NCBI GenBank assembly: GCA_020055645.1
Contig: CM034546.1
Location: 58,714,001-58,778,000, forward strand
Length of the DNA stretch: 64,000 bases
Source of the DNA: Tomocerus qinae
Lineage: Eukaryota > Arthropoda > Collembola > Entomobryomorpha > Tomoceridae
Direction of reading: 5' to 3'
The position numbers were made by a program, and so were the translations under genes. Under the pieces are notes generated by a model. It worked only from the letters and a program-made list of their open reading frames with translations. It searched no databases and was not told where the DNA came from. Shown one piece after another: positions 35,501 to 46,713 of this stretch; position 1 is the stretch's first letter, and each line of letters begins with the position of its first letter.

Positions 35501-35838
35501 TTGGTTAAATCCAACTTTTCGTCTGATTTTCGTTGGCTACGTGTTCTAATTTCACTGGGCGTAATGTTCAAATTACGTTTGTTTTTAGTGAAAACCTCTT
35601 TTACTTTATCAATTTCGGATGCTTTAACTTTTTTGTCCTTTGAATATTTCTTTAGGAAATCTTCGTGTGGGCTAGGACAACCACTTTCCGGGATACTTAA
35701 AGCACACAACAAACCAACGGATTTAGGCACCTCTGTGCTCTCTGGGTCAGATGTTTGATCCAAAACGTCATCTAGAACTGTAGTTGGTGCTTCCTTTTTC
35801 AGTGTCCTTCTAGTTGAAATAACTTTTTCGCTCGCCAT
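32502..35838 (-). CDS. Nuclear protein with MGA-type cysteine-rich domain, seven exons
   Basis: Exons 34894-35838, 34498-34811, 34270-34415, 33729-34070, 33031-33260, 32852-32935 and 32502-32783 join in phase to 2343 nt (780 residues). I take the ATG at 35838 (MASEKV); the frame upstream is open but has no other ATG. The first ~210 residues are charged and disordered. Residues ~250-300 hold YCGPCEKEFCRLGCVCQSI and CQNFNCMFGCICF, followed by RLRPRVSLLNWKRSDATYKY. This arrangement resembles the conserved cysteine domain of MAX gene-associated protein (MGA). The rest has basic stretches (RKVVKLKLQHHE) and an acidic C-terminus. If the resemblance holds, it is a chromatin or transcription regulator. 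No T-box or bHLHZip region is present, so it is not a full MGA. Confidence 0.7.
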
Positions 35839-37370
35839 TTCTTCAATTAAAGATTTCTTATGCAACTGCCGAGATTACCTTTTGAAAACTATCAAACAAA
35901 TCACAATTTTTTAGTTAGGTTAGCATACAGTTACTCTAATTACGACTACTACTAACTACCTGTACTAAATGTACTGATCATTGACAGTCTGAGGCAGAAA
36001 GAGACAACAACACTCCTTTTCGCTTTTCCAATGCATTCATTTTCGCTCTCATAATGCCCATCACAAAAATAAATTCATATACTATCGTTGTAGTTCTCAG
36101 AATATTATTAATTATGTATTTCTAACTAACTTTACGAAATAATGAGGTGAATGACCTGACAAAAAATGAATACTACTTAAAACGTCAAACAGGAATTCAA
36201 ATGTCTTTTGAGTCTTCTCAGCTGTGTTCATTTAGTTCATTGTATAATGTATGTTAGTTGGTCTAATATATTATTAATACACGTAAAAATGAATATATAG
36301 ATGCTTTAACCAACAAACAACTTATTTAAAACAGCAACGGAAAATGATTATAAACGCTTTGCAAAATTAATACACTTCAAATTTCAAATTATACTTAGTT
36401 CAAATGAACGAATGACAAGTTCAATTCAAAAATGAAATCATAAAACAAAAGGCAACTTCAATTGATATACGTTTTTGCCTTATTTCGCAAACATGTCTAT
36501 AAAAAGTGAGTTAGACATAAAATTGAGGGTAATCTTTGGTTTTCATCAACAGCAATGATAACTTCCTGGACTCTCTCACTTTATATTCACTATGTGGTAA
36601 ATTATTATTCTTAAGATTTTACCAATTCCAAATTTCAAGGTCCAAATCTTCTTATCAATGGGTTGACTCTGATTGTCTTATTATTTTGTTTGCTGTATTA
36701 CTTCTGTTTTCGTCTAAATGCAAGCGAATTTAGCGAATGAGTGAACACAGAAGAACGACGAACTAAAGAATTGACGTAACGTCGTGGTCGTGGCTGTCAA
36801 CTGCCTTGATTAGCTTCGCAGTGTCCTAGTTTGCCCAACTGTTAAAAAAATGTTATAAAATAATTATAACCAAATGCAAAAATTACGTCAAACTAAGCAA
36901 GAAATGGATGACATTTCGTCCAGGAATTGCTTTTGACAATTAAAATTAATGTAATTATGGAAAAGTTTATTACCTCACGCCGTAATTATGGAACACACGT
37001 ACAACGTAAACATGTACGCCATAAAACAAATGCATGCATTGACACTAGAAACCTACAATAAATTATTCCACTTCCTGTTTCTTCACAAGCGAAACTTCAA
37101 ACCAAGTAGTTTGTACGTTTGTAGTTTTCTTTCTGTTGCCGTTCTAACTTCTAACTCTACTAAACATTTATACTTTATCACTTTATACCGTTGCTGACTG
37201 ATGGTGTATGTAATCCGAATGCGAATGTAATCTGAAAAAGTAGCAGTTTGGATCTGAAATCTAATAGTCTCTAATCCATTATTACATCAAAACTCTTCAT
37301 CTTCATAAAAATTATAGATGGCGGGCTATAAAGTTTATTCGAGAGAAAGCAGATTCAACTTCTTCATTCC
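35839..37370. other. Intergenic upstream of the MGA-domain gene
   Basis: No gene, RNA or clear repeat recognised. Confidence 0.6.
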
Positions 37371-37580
37371 CACCCTTTTGAATTACTTCCCGCCCTTTGT
37401 CAATACTTTCCGCCCTTTTGAATTACTTCCCGTCCTTTTGAATTACTTCCCGCCCTATGTCAATACTTCCCGCCCTTTTGAATTACTTCCCGCCCTATGT
37501 CAATACTTTCCGCCCTTTTGAATTACTTCCCGCCCTTTTGAATTACTTCCCGCCCTTTGTCAATACTTCCCGCCCTTTTG
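37371..37580. repeat. 20-bp minisatellite, about ten units
   Basis: Two alternating 20-bp variants, 'cccttttgaattacttcccg' and 'ccctttgtcaatacttcccg', repeat across the block. Confidence 0.9.
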
Positions 37581-39021
37581 TGTTAATTAAAATGTACGAA
37601 ACGTAAAAGAGTATAGGGAAAAAGGCTTCGATCTTACTTTCATGTACTGACAAACTCATAATGTGTAATGTTTGTAATACAAACTTGTTACTTTTCCTGA
37701 TTATTAGGTGGACTGCTCTATCTAAGATTCTAGACATCTAGACTATATATACACTACCTATCTATATTATTAACTTTGTGGTAAATAACAACTTTAACCA
37801 AGGTCACAAGGTCAGAGATTTCTTTGTATATACAAATGTAAATTAAATGACTAATTGTTGACTATTATTATTATTAAATTAGAAGTGTCGATTTTATTCA
37901 GAGAGTTTCATTTTTCCAAATGTGAAAGCTCCATGCAGGGGATTAGCAAAAGAATTATTTTGAAAGGATGAATTTATCGCCTACTATAATATATTCGTGA
38001 GTATCGTGAGTGAGTATATAATATGGATGGAAAATTGAACAGTATTGGTTTGAAAACATGTGTCCTATTTGGAGAAATCTGTCCGGGTGGGGCGGGTAGG
38101 GCGCCCCACCCTAAGATCTTAGTCTGGACGATAAACTGTAGTTTGAGGATGAAATCTGTATTAACAAGTACTACTATTATGCAAAAATCTGAAACCAAAC
38201 TAAGCAAACAGAATTCAAGTACCATAAAGTGAATGAACTTCCTGCTTCCAAGTCAGTCATAGGGTCACGGTCTGGTCACGGCCAAGAGCCATGACTGAAA
38301 GATTCGTAAAAATGCTTTCAGCCAACGTCTTTAATTCTGGATTAGTTAGGTCTAATAATAAGCCATGTGTTTAACCATGGCCCAATTTGATGACATGAAA
38401 TACTAGTGATAAAAATTTTAATAAAAATTATTGGGAGTTTAATACCCATTTTATATATAATATGGAATATATGGGTGGGACGGTATGTATATACAATGTA
38501 CAACGTGAGTATTTCTTATTATGTATTTGATTAATATTATGATTAATAACAAACAGATACAATTTTTAATTACAATCACAAAGTATGAAATAGGAGTTTT
38601 CTGTAATATGATGCAATAATTAAAAATTGATTTACTGAAACTGAAAACGAACTAGGGAAACAAAGTGTATGTAATAAATTACTTTCCGTGACAATAATAA
38701 TTGTAATGTAGTTGATTTGATGTGAGTACTGCGTTGATACAGGCGGGCAATATAAAATTCAAAGGGGCGAAGGAAGACAGGCATAGTTTAATAACATTAG
38801 GTACTTACAGTATCTATATAAAATGCTAAAAAGTATTTATTTACTGCAGAAATTGAAAATATTATTACAAAAATGGATTTGAAAACATTTAATCTATTAG
38901 AAACATCTCATAATCCATTAATTTAATGGACGATCATGTAATTAAATTACCGTTGTAATGAAAAGTCGTTAGGAGTCCGAGCGTGTGTGGAGGGCATAAG
39001 TGGACGGGAGAGTAATGCTCG
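37581..39021. other. Intergenic, nothing coding
   Basis: AT-rich. There is one short GC-rich palindrome near 38085-38110 ('ggtggggcgggtagggcgcc' and its continuation), perhaps a remnant of the G/C-run MITE family. No gene. Confidence 0.55.
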
Positions 39022-39184
39022 GCACTTACCTGGCGTAGGAGATACAGTGATCTGGAAGGCTGTGCTCCCAGGAAGAGACCTTCTCATTGCACTCCGAGTT
39101 GGTTGACTCCTGCGATTATCCCAAACGTGGATAACTCGAACGCGTAATTTTTTCCAGGGGGTGAAGCGTTCGCGCTTGCCCCTA
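39022..39184 (+). ncRNA. U1 snRNA: U1 spliceosomal snRNA (possibly variant)
   Basis: Component of the U1 snRNP that base-pairs with 5' splice sites. The 5' end contains ACTTACCTGGCG, the splice-site recognition sequence. Further on are CATTGCACTCCGAG, with the ATTGCACTCC loop bound by U1A in stem-loop II, then CTGCGATTATCCC, then an Sm site (GTAATTTTTTCC), then the final stem-loop around GCGTTCGCGC. The length of about 163 nt is right for U1 (~164). Oddities: the first two nucleotides read GC where AU is expected, and the stem-loop I loop reads GATCTGGAAGG where most animals have GATCAYGAAGG, the U1-70K site. It is either a divergent functional copy or a recent pseudogene. Confidence 0.9.
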
Positions 39185-39654
39185 TAAATAAACCAAAAGT
39201 AATCAAATGAGCTGACTTTAACATAATATTATATATTACGTGCAGATACACACGTATCCAAAAATTTGGTCAAGGGGGGCGCAACTAGAGAAAACGATTA
39301 GCAATTTTTGGCCTTTTTGGAAAACATCCTCTCAGATTTAAGGGGGCTGCGCCCCCCGCCCCTACTGGATACATGATTGATTACACGTACCTGAAGTAAT
39401 TTACCTTGATTATCATTAATATGATGTAATTTTGGTATACAATGAATTCTGTGCAATAGAAATTGAATTTCAAAAATATGCTACATATAAAGATGTAATG
39501 TAATGGAAATTATAATCACTAACACCAAGTTTAGTGCGAACTTGCATTACCATTATTTATTCAATTGCCTACTTTAAAGTTTCAAAAGTCTAACAGCCAC
39601 ATAATCAATAGACCACTGCGTTTAATATTTATGAATCCCCTACCAATTATTATT
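39185..39654. other. Spacer between U1 and a palindromic element
   Basis: Apart from the MITE at 39247-39379, no gene or RNA recognised. Confidence 0.55.
39247..39379. mobile_element. hAT-like MITE, degraded copy 2
   Basis: 'Cacgtatccaaaaatttggtc', a G-run, a C-run and 'ctactggatacatgattg' match the family at 25655 and 51340 in order. The ends have mutated and no target duplication remains. Confidence 0.7.
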
Positions 39655-39800
39655 AAGGTTTCGATAATGTACCCCAGTTTACTCGAAGTCCAACACACGT
39701 AATGTGCCTATGTCGGGTATCTTCCAAAGTTACCCGACACATGCACATTACGTGTGTTGAACTTTGGGTGAACGGTTTTGGGATACATTATCGAAAACAT
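39655..39800. repeat. Palindromic element (~146 bp)
   Basis: 'Tttcgataatgtaccccag' at the left is complementary to 'gggatacattatcgaaaa' at the right, and 'acacacgtaatgtgcctatg' to 'catgcacattacgtgtgt' nearer the centre. It reads as a MITE-like hairpin. No coding capacity. Confidence 0.75.
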
Positions 39801-41254
39801 TAAATTACAGTTACCAGCACCAATAGATTGGTATTGCACATGCTACGTATTTTACGTATACAATCGTCTTTATAGAGTCTAGGTAAATAATTACAGAAAA
39901 CATCCAAACAAAATTCACGATGATATGAATAAACACATTTTTTGGTATAAAAAATATCAACGTAAGCCTACAACAAAAATCTATACTGCAGAAATTGTAA
40001 TTAACTAAAAGTTCCAACATTTTAGGGATCAAATTGAACTTTTTATTATTGGTCTAAAAGTCCAAACTTACAATTTATCAGCTGAGAAATTACATTTAAG
40101 GGCATTTTTAACATCGTAATTGTTGACAGTGATTAATTGCACTCATGGTTAATTGATATTTCAGAAAGACAAAATTATTAATATCAAAATATAACTACTT
40201 TAGTTTTACTTCTTTACCAGAAAACAAGAAATGCTATGGTAAATAGATATTTTAACGCAGTAATAACATCATTTCCATGATTGAACACTAATCATTTCCA
40301 GGATTTGATTAAGAATAACATAGTACTGGTTTAGACACAATAACCAATACCAATATTTACTACAACGTTTGATAAATTTGCTATGTATAGAAAACAATTT
40401 CTGGGGAAGGGTAAAAATAGTAAAAATAAAAAATGTTTGCGTTTTTTTGAGTTTTTAGACTAAAATTGGGGATGGTGTCCTCCTCGCTGCGGCCATGAAC
40501 ACAAGATGGTTAAATTTGAAGTCTTTAATTAATTAAATTGGTTTTTTACTACCGTCATAAAAATTCTGTTGATGATTTTGAGTCAAAACTTGTAACTGTT
40601 CGGCACACATGGAGGGAGTGACAGACTTTAAACTTTAACTCATAAATTACATAGTATGTAACTACTTAATTTGGCTCATTTTATAATTTACCTTAAAATT
40701 CAAAATCAAAAATCAGGTATTCATGTCTTATAGTTTGAACACTTTTAGTTCATTAATACTTTTGTCAATTATTAGTAGTGCAGTAGCAATAAAACATTCC
40801 CAACAATTTATCTAATATCTAAGACACCTTCCGGTATTAATACCTTAAGTTCACTTTGATATGATTTGATTACTTCAACAAAAGCAGTTATTTTTGAGGA
40901 TATATTACAGAAAGAAATATAATTACATGGCACTTTATATTAATTTTAGTCACCAATAATACAAGTTTTTTCATACTTTTGAGATTTATAGAGACACCTA
41001 AATTATTGGGATCATCATATTTTGACCACGGTTCTGCATTACTGCATATTATATCACAACATAATAATAATATGAGCTATAAAGGTAATATAAATAATAC
41101 CATGATTAACAAACTTTTCTATAAATTGAGATAATGAATTACTGTTATTAATTGAACACATTAGTAGCTACTAAGATTGTAAAAGATCGAAACTTAAATT
41201 ATAGAGAAAGGGAAGGATAATAGCTTACGAAAATGGCTAAATTATTTTTTTAAA
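39801..41254. other. Intergenic downstream of ENY2
   Basis: Nothing recognised; AT-rich. Confidence 0.6.
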
Positions 41255-42116
41255 TCAAATTTTGTACGTATTGGGAGAAGACCGCACAATATTCTCCATC
41301 TCGGTGTGAACAGCTGTTTGAATTTTGAGGAGTAATTCTTTTTTTATTTCCCCAGGAACTTTTTCTGTAAACAAAATAATTTTAGTATATCATATATAGG
41401 AAAAATTATCGCACTCTCAATAATTCCATTTTATAAATTACCTCTTGCAAGGGGTGTCATTTCGGCCATCAAATACCTGGCGTTGACATTTTCAACTCCT
41501 CGCTCTCGAATAATTCGGGAAGCTTCAATACGCAATTCATCAGTCCAGCCACACTCGTTCAGTCGAGATTTTAATAATGCTTTCAATCTGCAGAATTAAA
41601 TGAAGTTTTAATATTTTATTTAGTTCAAGTTCAAATGTCAAACATAAGCAAAAATTGCAATTAAATTCCTACAATTATAAACACAGTACAATTTTTAAAC
41701 TAGAAAATGAACTTTGAAATTCCGAGGGTAAAGTAAAGCAGATTCTCAAGACTTTGGAAGAATGTTTATCACGTCGCGGATGACGGACGCCGGACGGCAA
41801 CTTTTTTAGAAGGTGTGTTGTTCTAAGTTCTAATTTAATAGGTACAGTTACCCGAGAACGCCCGAGTAAGTGGGAAGTACTGAAGTCTAAATCCGAGAAA
41901 GTGTTTTGTGTTTCCGCTGAAAATACTTTGAAAATCTTTTGCTCTATTTGAACATCTGTCATCTGTAGTTACAACCTTGCAACCATAATGGCATACTATT
42001 TATTTATTACTGAAAATATATGTAAAATTCGGTGTAGGGTACCTTTCAGTTTCTCCGTTATTTGTTAGTGCCCTCTCCAAAGTCTGCTTCAGTTCAGTCA
42101 TCTGGTTTTGATCCAT
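41255..42116 (-). CDS. ENY2: Enhancer of yellow 2 / ENY2 (Sus1) transcription and mRNA export factor
   Basis: Small subunit of the SAGA histone-deubiquitinating module and of the TREX-2 mRNA export complex, linking transcription to nuclear export. Three exons on the minus strand, 42043-42116, 41442-41587 and 41255-41364, total 330 nt and give 109 residues, close to the usual ~100. Hallmarks: TNNGETERLKALLKSRLNEC, GWTDELRIEASRIIRERGVE, YLMAEMTPLARE, then KVPGEIKKELLLKIQ. Together these cover the whole helical protein. The start is the ATG at 42116. Splice borders are standard (AAAG/GTACC, TCTGCAG/, GAG/GTAATT, TTTACAG/). Present as one copy here and apparently intact. The GC-rich repeat at 42423 begins about 300 bp upstream. 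Confidence 0.93.
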
Positions 42117-42422
42117 TGTCGTCAGTGGAAATTAACGTTTCCTTTATTTAGGGTAAAAATCAGAATCTGAATAACTGCAAACTCTGGCAGGTATGACGCT
42201 GGATGGAGGTTAGACAGTGCGGGACAGCTGGACAATACCCCGAACTTTATCACCGGAACTTTTAGAAGTAAAAGTGAGTAAAAATTGTTCACCAATTTAT
42301 CATCAGTTTGTCAAACATAATTCAAACAATCCCGGTAAATCGCTTACACTATTTAGTTCTTGGTTCCATAATGAGTTACTACTACCGCTGCCGCCGCCGT
42401 TCCCAAGTTTTTGTAAATGAAT

Positions 42423-42775
42423 TGCATGGCCGTGTCTCAGATTGCCTCTCCTTTCCCTCTCCGTCCGTCCGCGTCCTCTCGCTCTAGTCTCGTACTCTCG
42501 TACTCATAAAATTATCATTGTAGTATGCCGTCTCAGACTTCCTCTCTTCTGCATCCTCGTCTCGTACTCGTAGTCGTAGTAAGGGTAGTATGCCGTGTCT
42601 CAGGTTGCCTCCCTTCCCGTACGTACCTCGTCTCGTACTCGTAATATAATCGCTCGTAGTATGCCGTGTCTCAGGCTGCCTCCCTCCCGTCCCGTCTCGT
42701 ACATCGCCTCGTCTCGTACTCGTAATATTATTATAATAATAGTATGCCGTGTCTCAGCCTGCCTCTGCTCTGGGC
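42423..42775. repeat. Degenerate tandem repeat, four units of ~80-110 bp
   Basis: Units start with 'agtatgccgtgtctcag' (42422, 42521, 42586, 42658, 42742 region) and carry 'cgtctcgtactcgtaata' at their ends, with pyrimidine-rich middles. Unit lengths vary. It lies upstream of ENY2, and short open frames through it are not genes. Confidence 0.75.
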
Positions 42776-44078
42776 TCGTATCTCTTGCTGTGCTAGACCG
42801 CCTAGACATACACAAACTTTTAAGAATAAGAATACTGAAATCTTAGGGAAATGTTTTGAAGTGAGCTAAGTTTCTGTAAATTGATTGGAAAACTTAATAT
42901 AAACCAATGTTGACTTGGGCGTTGGCACACGTTTATAAATATTATAAATGTTCGATATTTATAATTTATAAAGTTTTGTTGACAATTCCAACTTTCCAAT
43001 TTATTATAATAAACTGTATAAACTACAAATATAATGTTGAAGTTAACATTAAAACGTTGAAGTACAGCACAACAACATAATACACACTATGTACATATTT
43101 ATTCATGATCCGAATCATTTTTATCCGTTAATCAGTTGATACTAGAACCACAGCCAGAATAGAAATCAGGGTGGGCTCAAACTTTGTTACTATTGATACA
43201 AATTGATAAGTGAGGAATTTTCTGTCAGTTTTTGGTTTATAAAATTTATTTTTGTCATATATTGAGGGAAAAGCTTGCAGCCGATGGCTACGGCCATGGC
43301 TACTAGTCAATATTTGTAAGTCTGTAAATAAATATAGACTTTGAGTAGGTTTATTAGTAAAGCTTTATAATTTCATACCACATTAAGCATCTGTATTGAT
43401 AGCAAAAATATATCTGCAAACCTCTGCTACTGCGGTGTACACTTATCCATTCAACTAAAAGCCACATTATAATATTAGCATTCTTTTTGTTGTACAAACC
43501 ATTTATATTGTGCTAACCGAATTCTGTTTATGTAATAACAAATCAGCATTGTATGATACGTGATAATGCATAATATAAAATGTGAATAGTAAATTACAGA
43601 GAAATGAATAAATGAATATTAAAATATTATGAGTAATATGATAAATGTTAGCATACATGTACCTTAAATGTACCTTACATGCAAAATCGTCTAAATCTAA
43701 ATTTATTAAATTACTTAATACAATTCTCTCAATTTACTCATTTCCAGCTTTAAAATAACAACTTATTAAAAAAAACTCTTAGTATTATCAACTTACTCAT
43801 TGAGTATGTTATTGAATGGTTGGTAATTCACTGGATGGATTTAAATGAATTCCGTAATTGGTCTTTTAAGTTTTTTGAAGAATTGAATAAACACAAGGAA
43901 ATTTGGACTTAATAATTGTATCTTGTGAATGACTAAATATTAGGATTTAAGTGAATGTGCAACACAATGTGTACAAGCAAATAAGCAAATTTACGACCGG
44001 ATCTGGTGTACCAATTTTGTATTTTTAGTGACAGGAAATATAGGACAACTCTGTTTCTGAGGTGATGGTTGTCTTTCC
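42776..44078. other. Intergenic, nothing recognised
   Basis: AT-rich with no coding signal or repeat noted. Confidence 0.6.
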
Positions 44079-44377
44079 AGATAAACTGTCGCATATCGTC
44101 TGCCTAATATTACAACGTAACAAACCATTTCATCATGACTGCTACAAAGTAACAAACCATTTTATCATGGCTGAGACAAAGTAACAAACCATTTTATCAT
44201 GACCGCGACAATGTAACAAACCAATGTATCAGGAGTTAGGTTTGTTACATTGTCGCAGCCATGATAAAATGGTTTGTTACTTTGTCTCAGCCATGATAAA
44301 ATGGTTTGTTACTTTGTAGCAGTCATGATGAAATGGCTTGTTACGTTGTAATATTAGTCAGACGATATAGTTTATCT
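44079..44377. repeat. Near-perfect 299-bp palindrome with tandem repeats in each arm
   Basis: Arms 44079-~44233 and ~44238-44377 are inverted copies separated by only a few bases. Each arm has ~36-bp direct repeats containing 'aagtaacaaaccattttatc' and 'atgact/atggct'. Outer ends are 'agataaact' and 'agtttatct'. It looks like a foldback MITE. No target duplication is evident. Confidence 0.85.
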
Positions 44378-44860
44378 ACATGTGTATCGTTACTGTTTCC
44401 TGATTTACATAATGTTATACACGTATTTGAACAATCAATACTACTATGACAAACCCTAACAAGTCAACAACATTAGGATAACAGTAAAATTTTATATTAT
44501 TATATCTTAACTAAACTTTTAGCAATCGACGTTCGTTTAGTTGATTTAAAATTAAATAGAAATTTTCATTATCGTTGGCTACAAGTAATTTCCTTGCACT
44601 CCGTACTCTCACTTTCTACAAGCAGGTATTATTACCTTTGGGAATATTATTATGCAAAGGTTGTTATTAGTTGAATTAGTCATTTCCTAATTTATAACAG
44701 AATTGCATATTATTAAAAAACAATAAATATTGTTTTTTCCAAAAACGTATTGTACTTATTTAATTAGAGTTACAAATGTAATTTTTTTTACCTCTTTCAA
44801 GACTAGTTAAAAAGGTGTTTTATTAACAAAATTTTTAATTATTTGTTGCAGGAGTACACG
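44378..44860. promoter_or_regulatory. Upstream region and leader intron acceptor of lyase gene
   Basis: AT-rich with no gene. 'Atttgttgcag' ending at 44850 is a good 3' splice acceptor ten bases before the lyase ATG, so the leader probably carries an intron. Confidence 0.5.
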
Positions 44861-45670
44861 ATGAAGTTTATTTCGAATATTCTGGCACTGATGATTTTCT
44901 CATCGGAATATTTTTCTGTCCATGGACAAACATATTTACGAGCGGACGGAAAGACAGATACGTACACATTGATTAACCGTGTGCTGGGTGGCACAGCAGT
45001 TGAAGTACCTGATTGTAAACACAAAGTGAAGCACATTACGATGGGAAAGGACAATGAACTAAATCGTCAAGTTTTCCTTTTCTACGCCCATGTGAATGAA
45101 GATGATGACAGATGTACAAAATCAGATCGTCAAAGGACGGAAATCAAAACTTACGGTGGTTCCCCTGATTCGCTTAAAGGATTCCAGGATGAGACTGTCT
45201 ATCTCTCTTGGAACTTCAAACTTGATTCGAAATTCCAACCTTCTACTGCATTTACACATATTCATCAATTGAAAGGCGTAGGCGGAGATGATGGAACGCC
45301 GGTTATCACTCTGACTCCAAGGAAGGGTTCCCAGGATCAGCTACAAGTCATTTATGTTGGCCCCGATGATAAGAAAGTATATCTAGCAAGAGTGGATTTG
45401 GCACCGTTTAAAGGTACCTGGGTTCATGTCGTCGAAGAAGTTACTTATTCCCGCCGAGGAAGATATTCAGTGACGATTACGAGAGTCAGTGATGGAGCAA
45501 CACTTTTAAAAGTATCAAAGAACAATCTGGACATGTGGAGAAAGGGTACCTCCTACGTTCGGCCAAAGTGGGGTATCTACCGCAGTTTGACGAAGAAAAA
45601 TGAACTCAGAGACGAAATCGTTCGATTTGATACTTTCTGCCTTGGAAAGGAAAAGACTCGCTGTACTTAA
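44861..45670 (+). CDS. Secreted polysaccharide lyase-like jelly-roll protein
   Basis: A 269-residue single-exon protein. I use the ATG at 44861 (MKFISNILALMIF), which opens a signal peptide; the frame upstream has no ATG and lies in a likely leader intron. The body resembles the concanavalin-type beta jelly-roll lyases (glucuronan/heparin lyase I and alginate lyase relatives). It has DRQRTEIKTYGG, where R-T-E lies on the active-site strand, then FTHIHQLKGVGGDDG with its histidines and glutamine, and RPKWGIYRS near the C-terminus. It would cleave acidic polysaccharides such as algal or fungal glucuronans outside the cell. Such genes are otherwise mainly microbial, and an intronless coding region suggests horizontal transfer followed by gain of a leader intron. 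AATAAA occurs at 45786. A dead copy lies at 49690. The exact family is not certain. Confidence 0.75.
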   Translation: MKFISNILALMIFSSEYFSVHGQTYLRADGKTDTYTLINRVLGGTAVEVPDCKHKVKHITMGKDNELNRQVFLFYAHVNEDDDRCTKSDRQRTEIKTYGGSPDSLKGFQDETVYLSWNFKLDSKFQPSTAFTHIHQLKGVGGDDGTPVITLTPRKGSQDQLQVIYVGPDDKKVYLARVDLAPFKGTWVHVVEEVTYSRRGRYSVTITRVSDGATLLKVSKNNLDMWRKGTSYVRPKWGIYRSLTKKNELRDEIVRFDTFCLGKEKTRCT

Positions 45671-45785
45671 GTAGTCTAATGGTTATAACAGTTAACGACT
45701 AACACAAACTACTGTAATTTTTAGTTCTTTAAGATGATTTTGTCTTTAAATGTTGGTAGATATTAGTAAAAATTAGATTTTATCC

Positions 45786-45791
45786 AATAAA
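45786..45791 (+). terminator. Polyadenylation signal of lyase gene
   Basis: AATAAA 116 bases after the stop codon. Confidence 0.6.
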
Positions 45792-45834
45792 TTTTGGAAA
45801 TATTAATCTTATTTTTTACAAAGTACTTAGCATA

Positions 45835-46023
45835 AAGGTGAATTGAATGTTTCCATGTCTACCCCTTCAGAGCTAAGGTTACGACCTGCTCCAGAACACT
45901 GATTTTCCCAATCGAAATTTGGGGGAAAGTGTTTGGAAACACTGGTTGGGGGAAACCAGCTTTCTGGAGCACGTCGTCACCTTACCCCTGAAGGCGTAAC
46001 CATGGAAACATTCAATTCATCTT
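45835..46023. mobile_element. MITE with ~55-bp inverted ends
   Basis: 'Tgaattgaatgtttccatg' at the left pairs with 'catggaaacattcaattca' at the right, and 'ccccttcag'/'ctgaagg' and 'gctccaga'/'tctggagc' pair inside. Non-coding. Confidence 0.8.
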
Positions 46024-46476
46024 GTTTAGAATCTTGTCATACACATCTAACATTGGTTATAGCGAGTATTTTGAAACATTGAAGATCAAGGTATCAAGCA
46101 TTCCAAAATTTCATTGAATTTTTTAATTGTGAAAAACTATAATAATAACTCAACTCATCCCATGCATGTAGCATAAATAAAAGATAAAGAAATGCATAAT
46201 ATTAGGATAAGGTACAAATCCTTCGGTCAGAATACTCTATACTCACTTTGTAAAAAGAACGTAAAAATGGCGTAGTGGGCAGTGTATCAATTTGATATTC
46301 ACTTTTCTATAATTCTTTGTAAATGTTACCAAATTTGAGATTGTTCTCTTGTTAAAGTTTGAAATTTTGTTTGCTTCAACAAAAACAAGACGGCTGAAGT
46401 TTCATTAAGGCTTATCAATAATTTAATCCAAAGGCCGATGGAATACACAGATTTTAGATTTGGAAGACCATGCTTT

Positions 46477-46713
46477 CAGGGAACTAAAAAGGTACTCCTT
46501 TTTTACAAAAAAGATAAAAGGTACTAGTTTTTCTAAAAACGCAGTTCTTTTTACCTTTTTTACCTTATTTACATGTAAAGTGAAGTAAATGGGGCACTCT
46601 GCTATATCTAAAAAGGTAAAAAGGCAAAAAAGGACTGCTTTTTTAAAATCTTACTCCTACCTTTTTTATAAAAAAGCAAAAAAGGTAAAATGCATAAAAG
46701 GTTCTGTTCCCTG
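46477..46713. mobile_element. hAT-type MITE with CAGGGAAC ends
   Basis: Ends CAGGGAAC and GTTCCCTG, flanked by a 7-bp direct repeat ATGCTTT on both sides. The interior is full of 'aaaaaggtaaaa' and its complement. A different family from the GCACGTATC one. Confidence 0.75.

Noticed and set aside
41675..41962. 95-codon minus-strand ORF inside ENY2 intron 1
   Set aside because: It lies between well-supported splice sites of ENY2 and shows no family features.
42595..42846. Serine/arginine-rich ORFs on both strands
   Set aside because: Products of the tandem repeat at 42423-42775, not genes.
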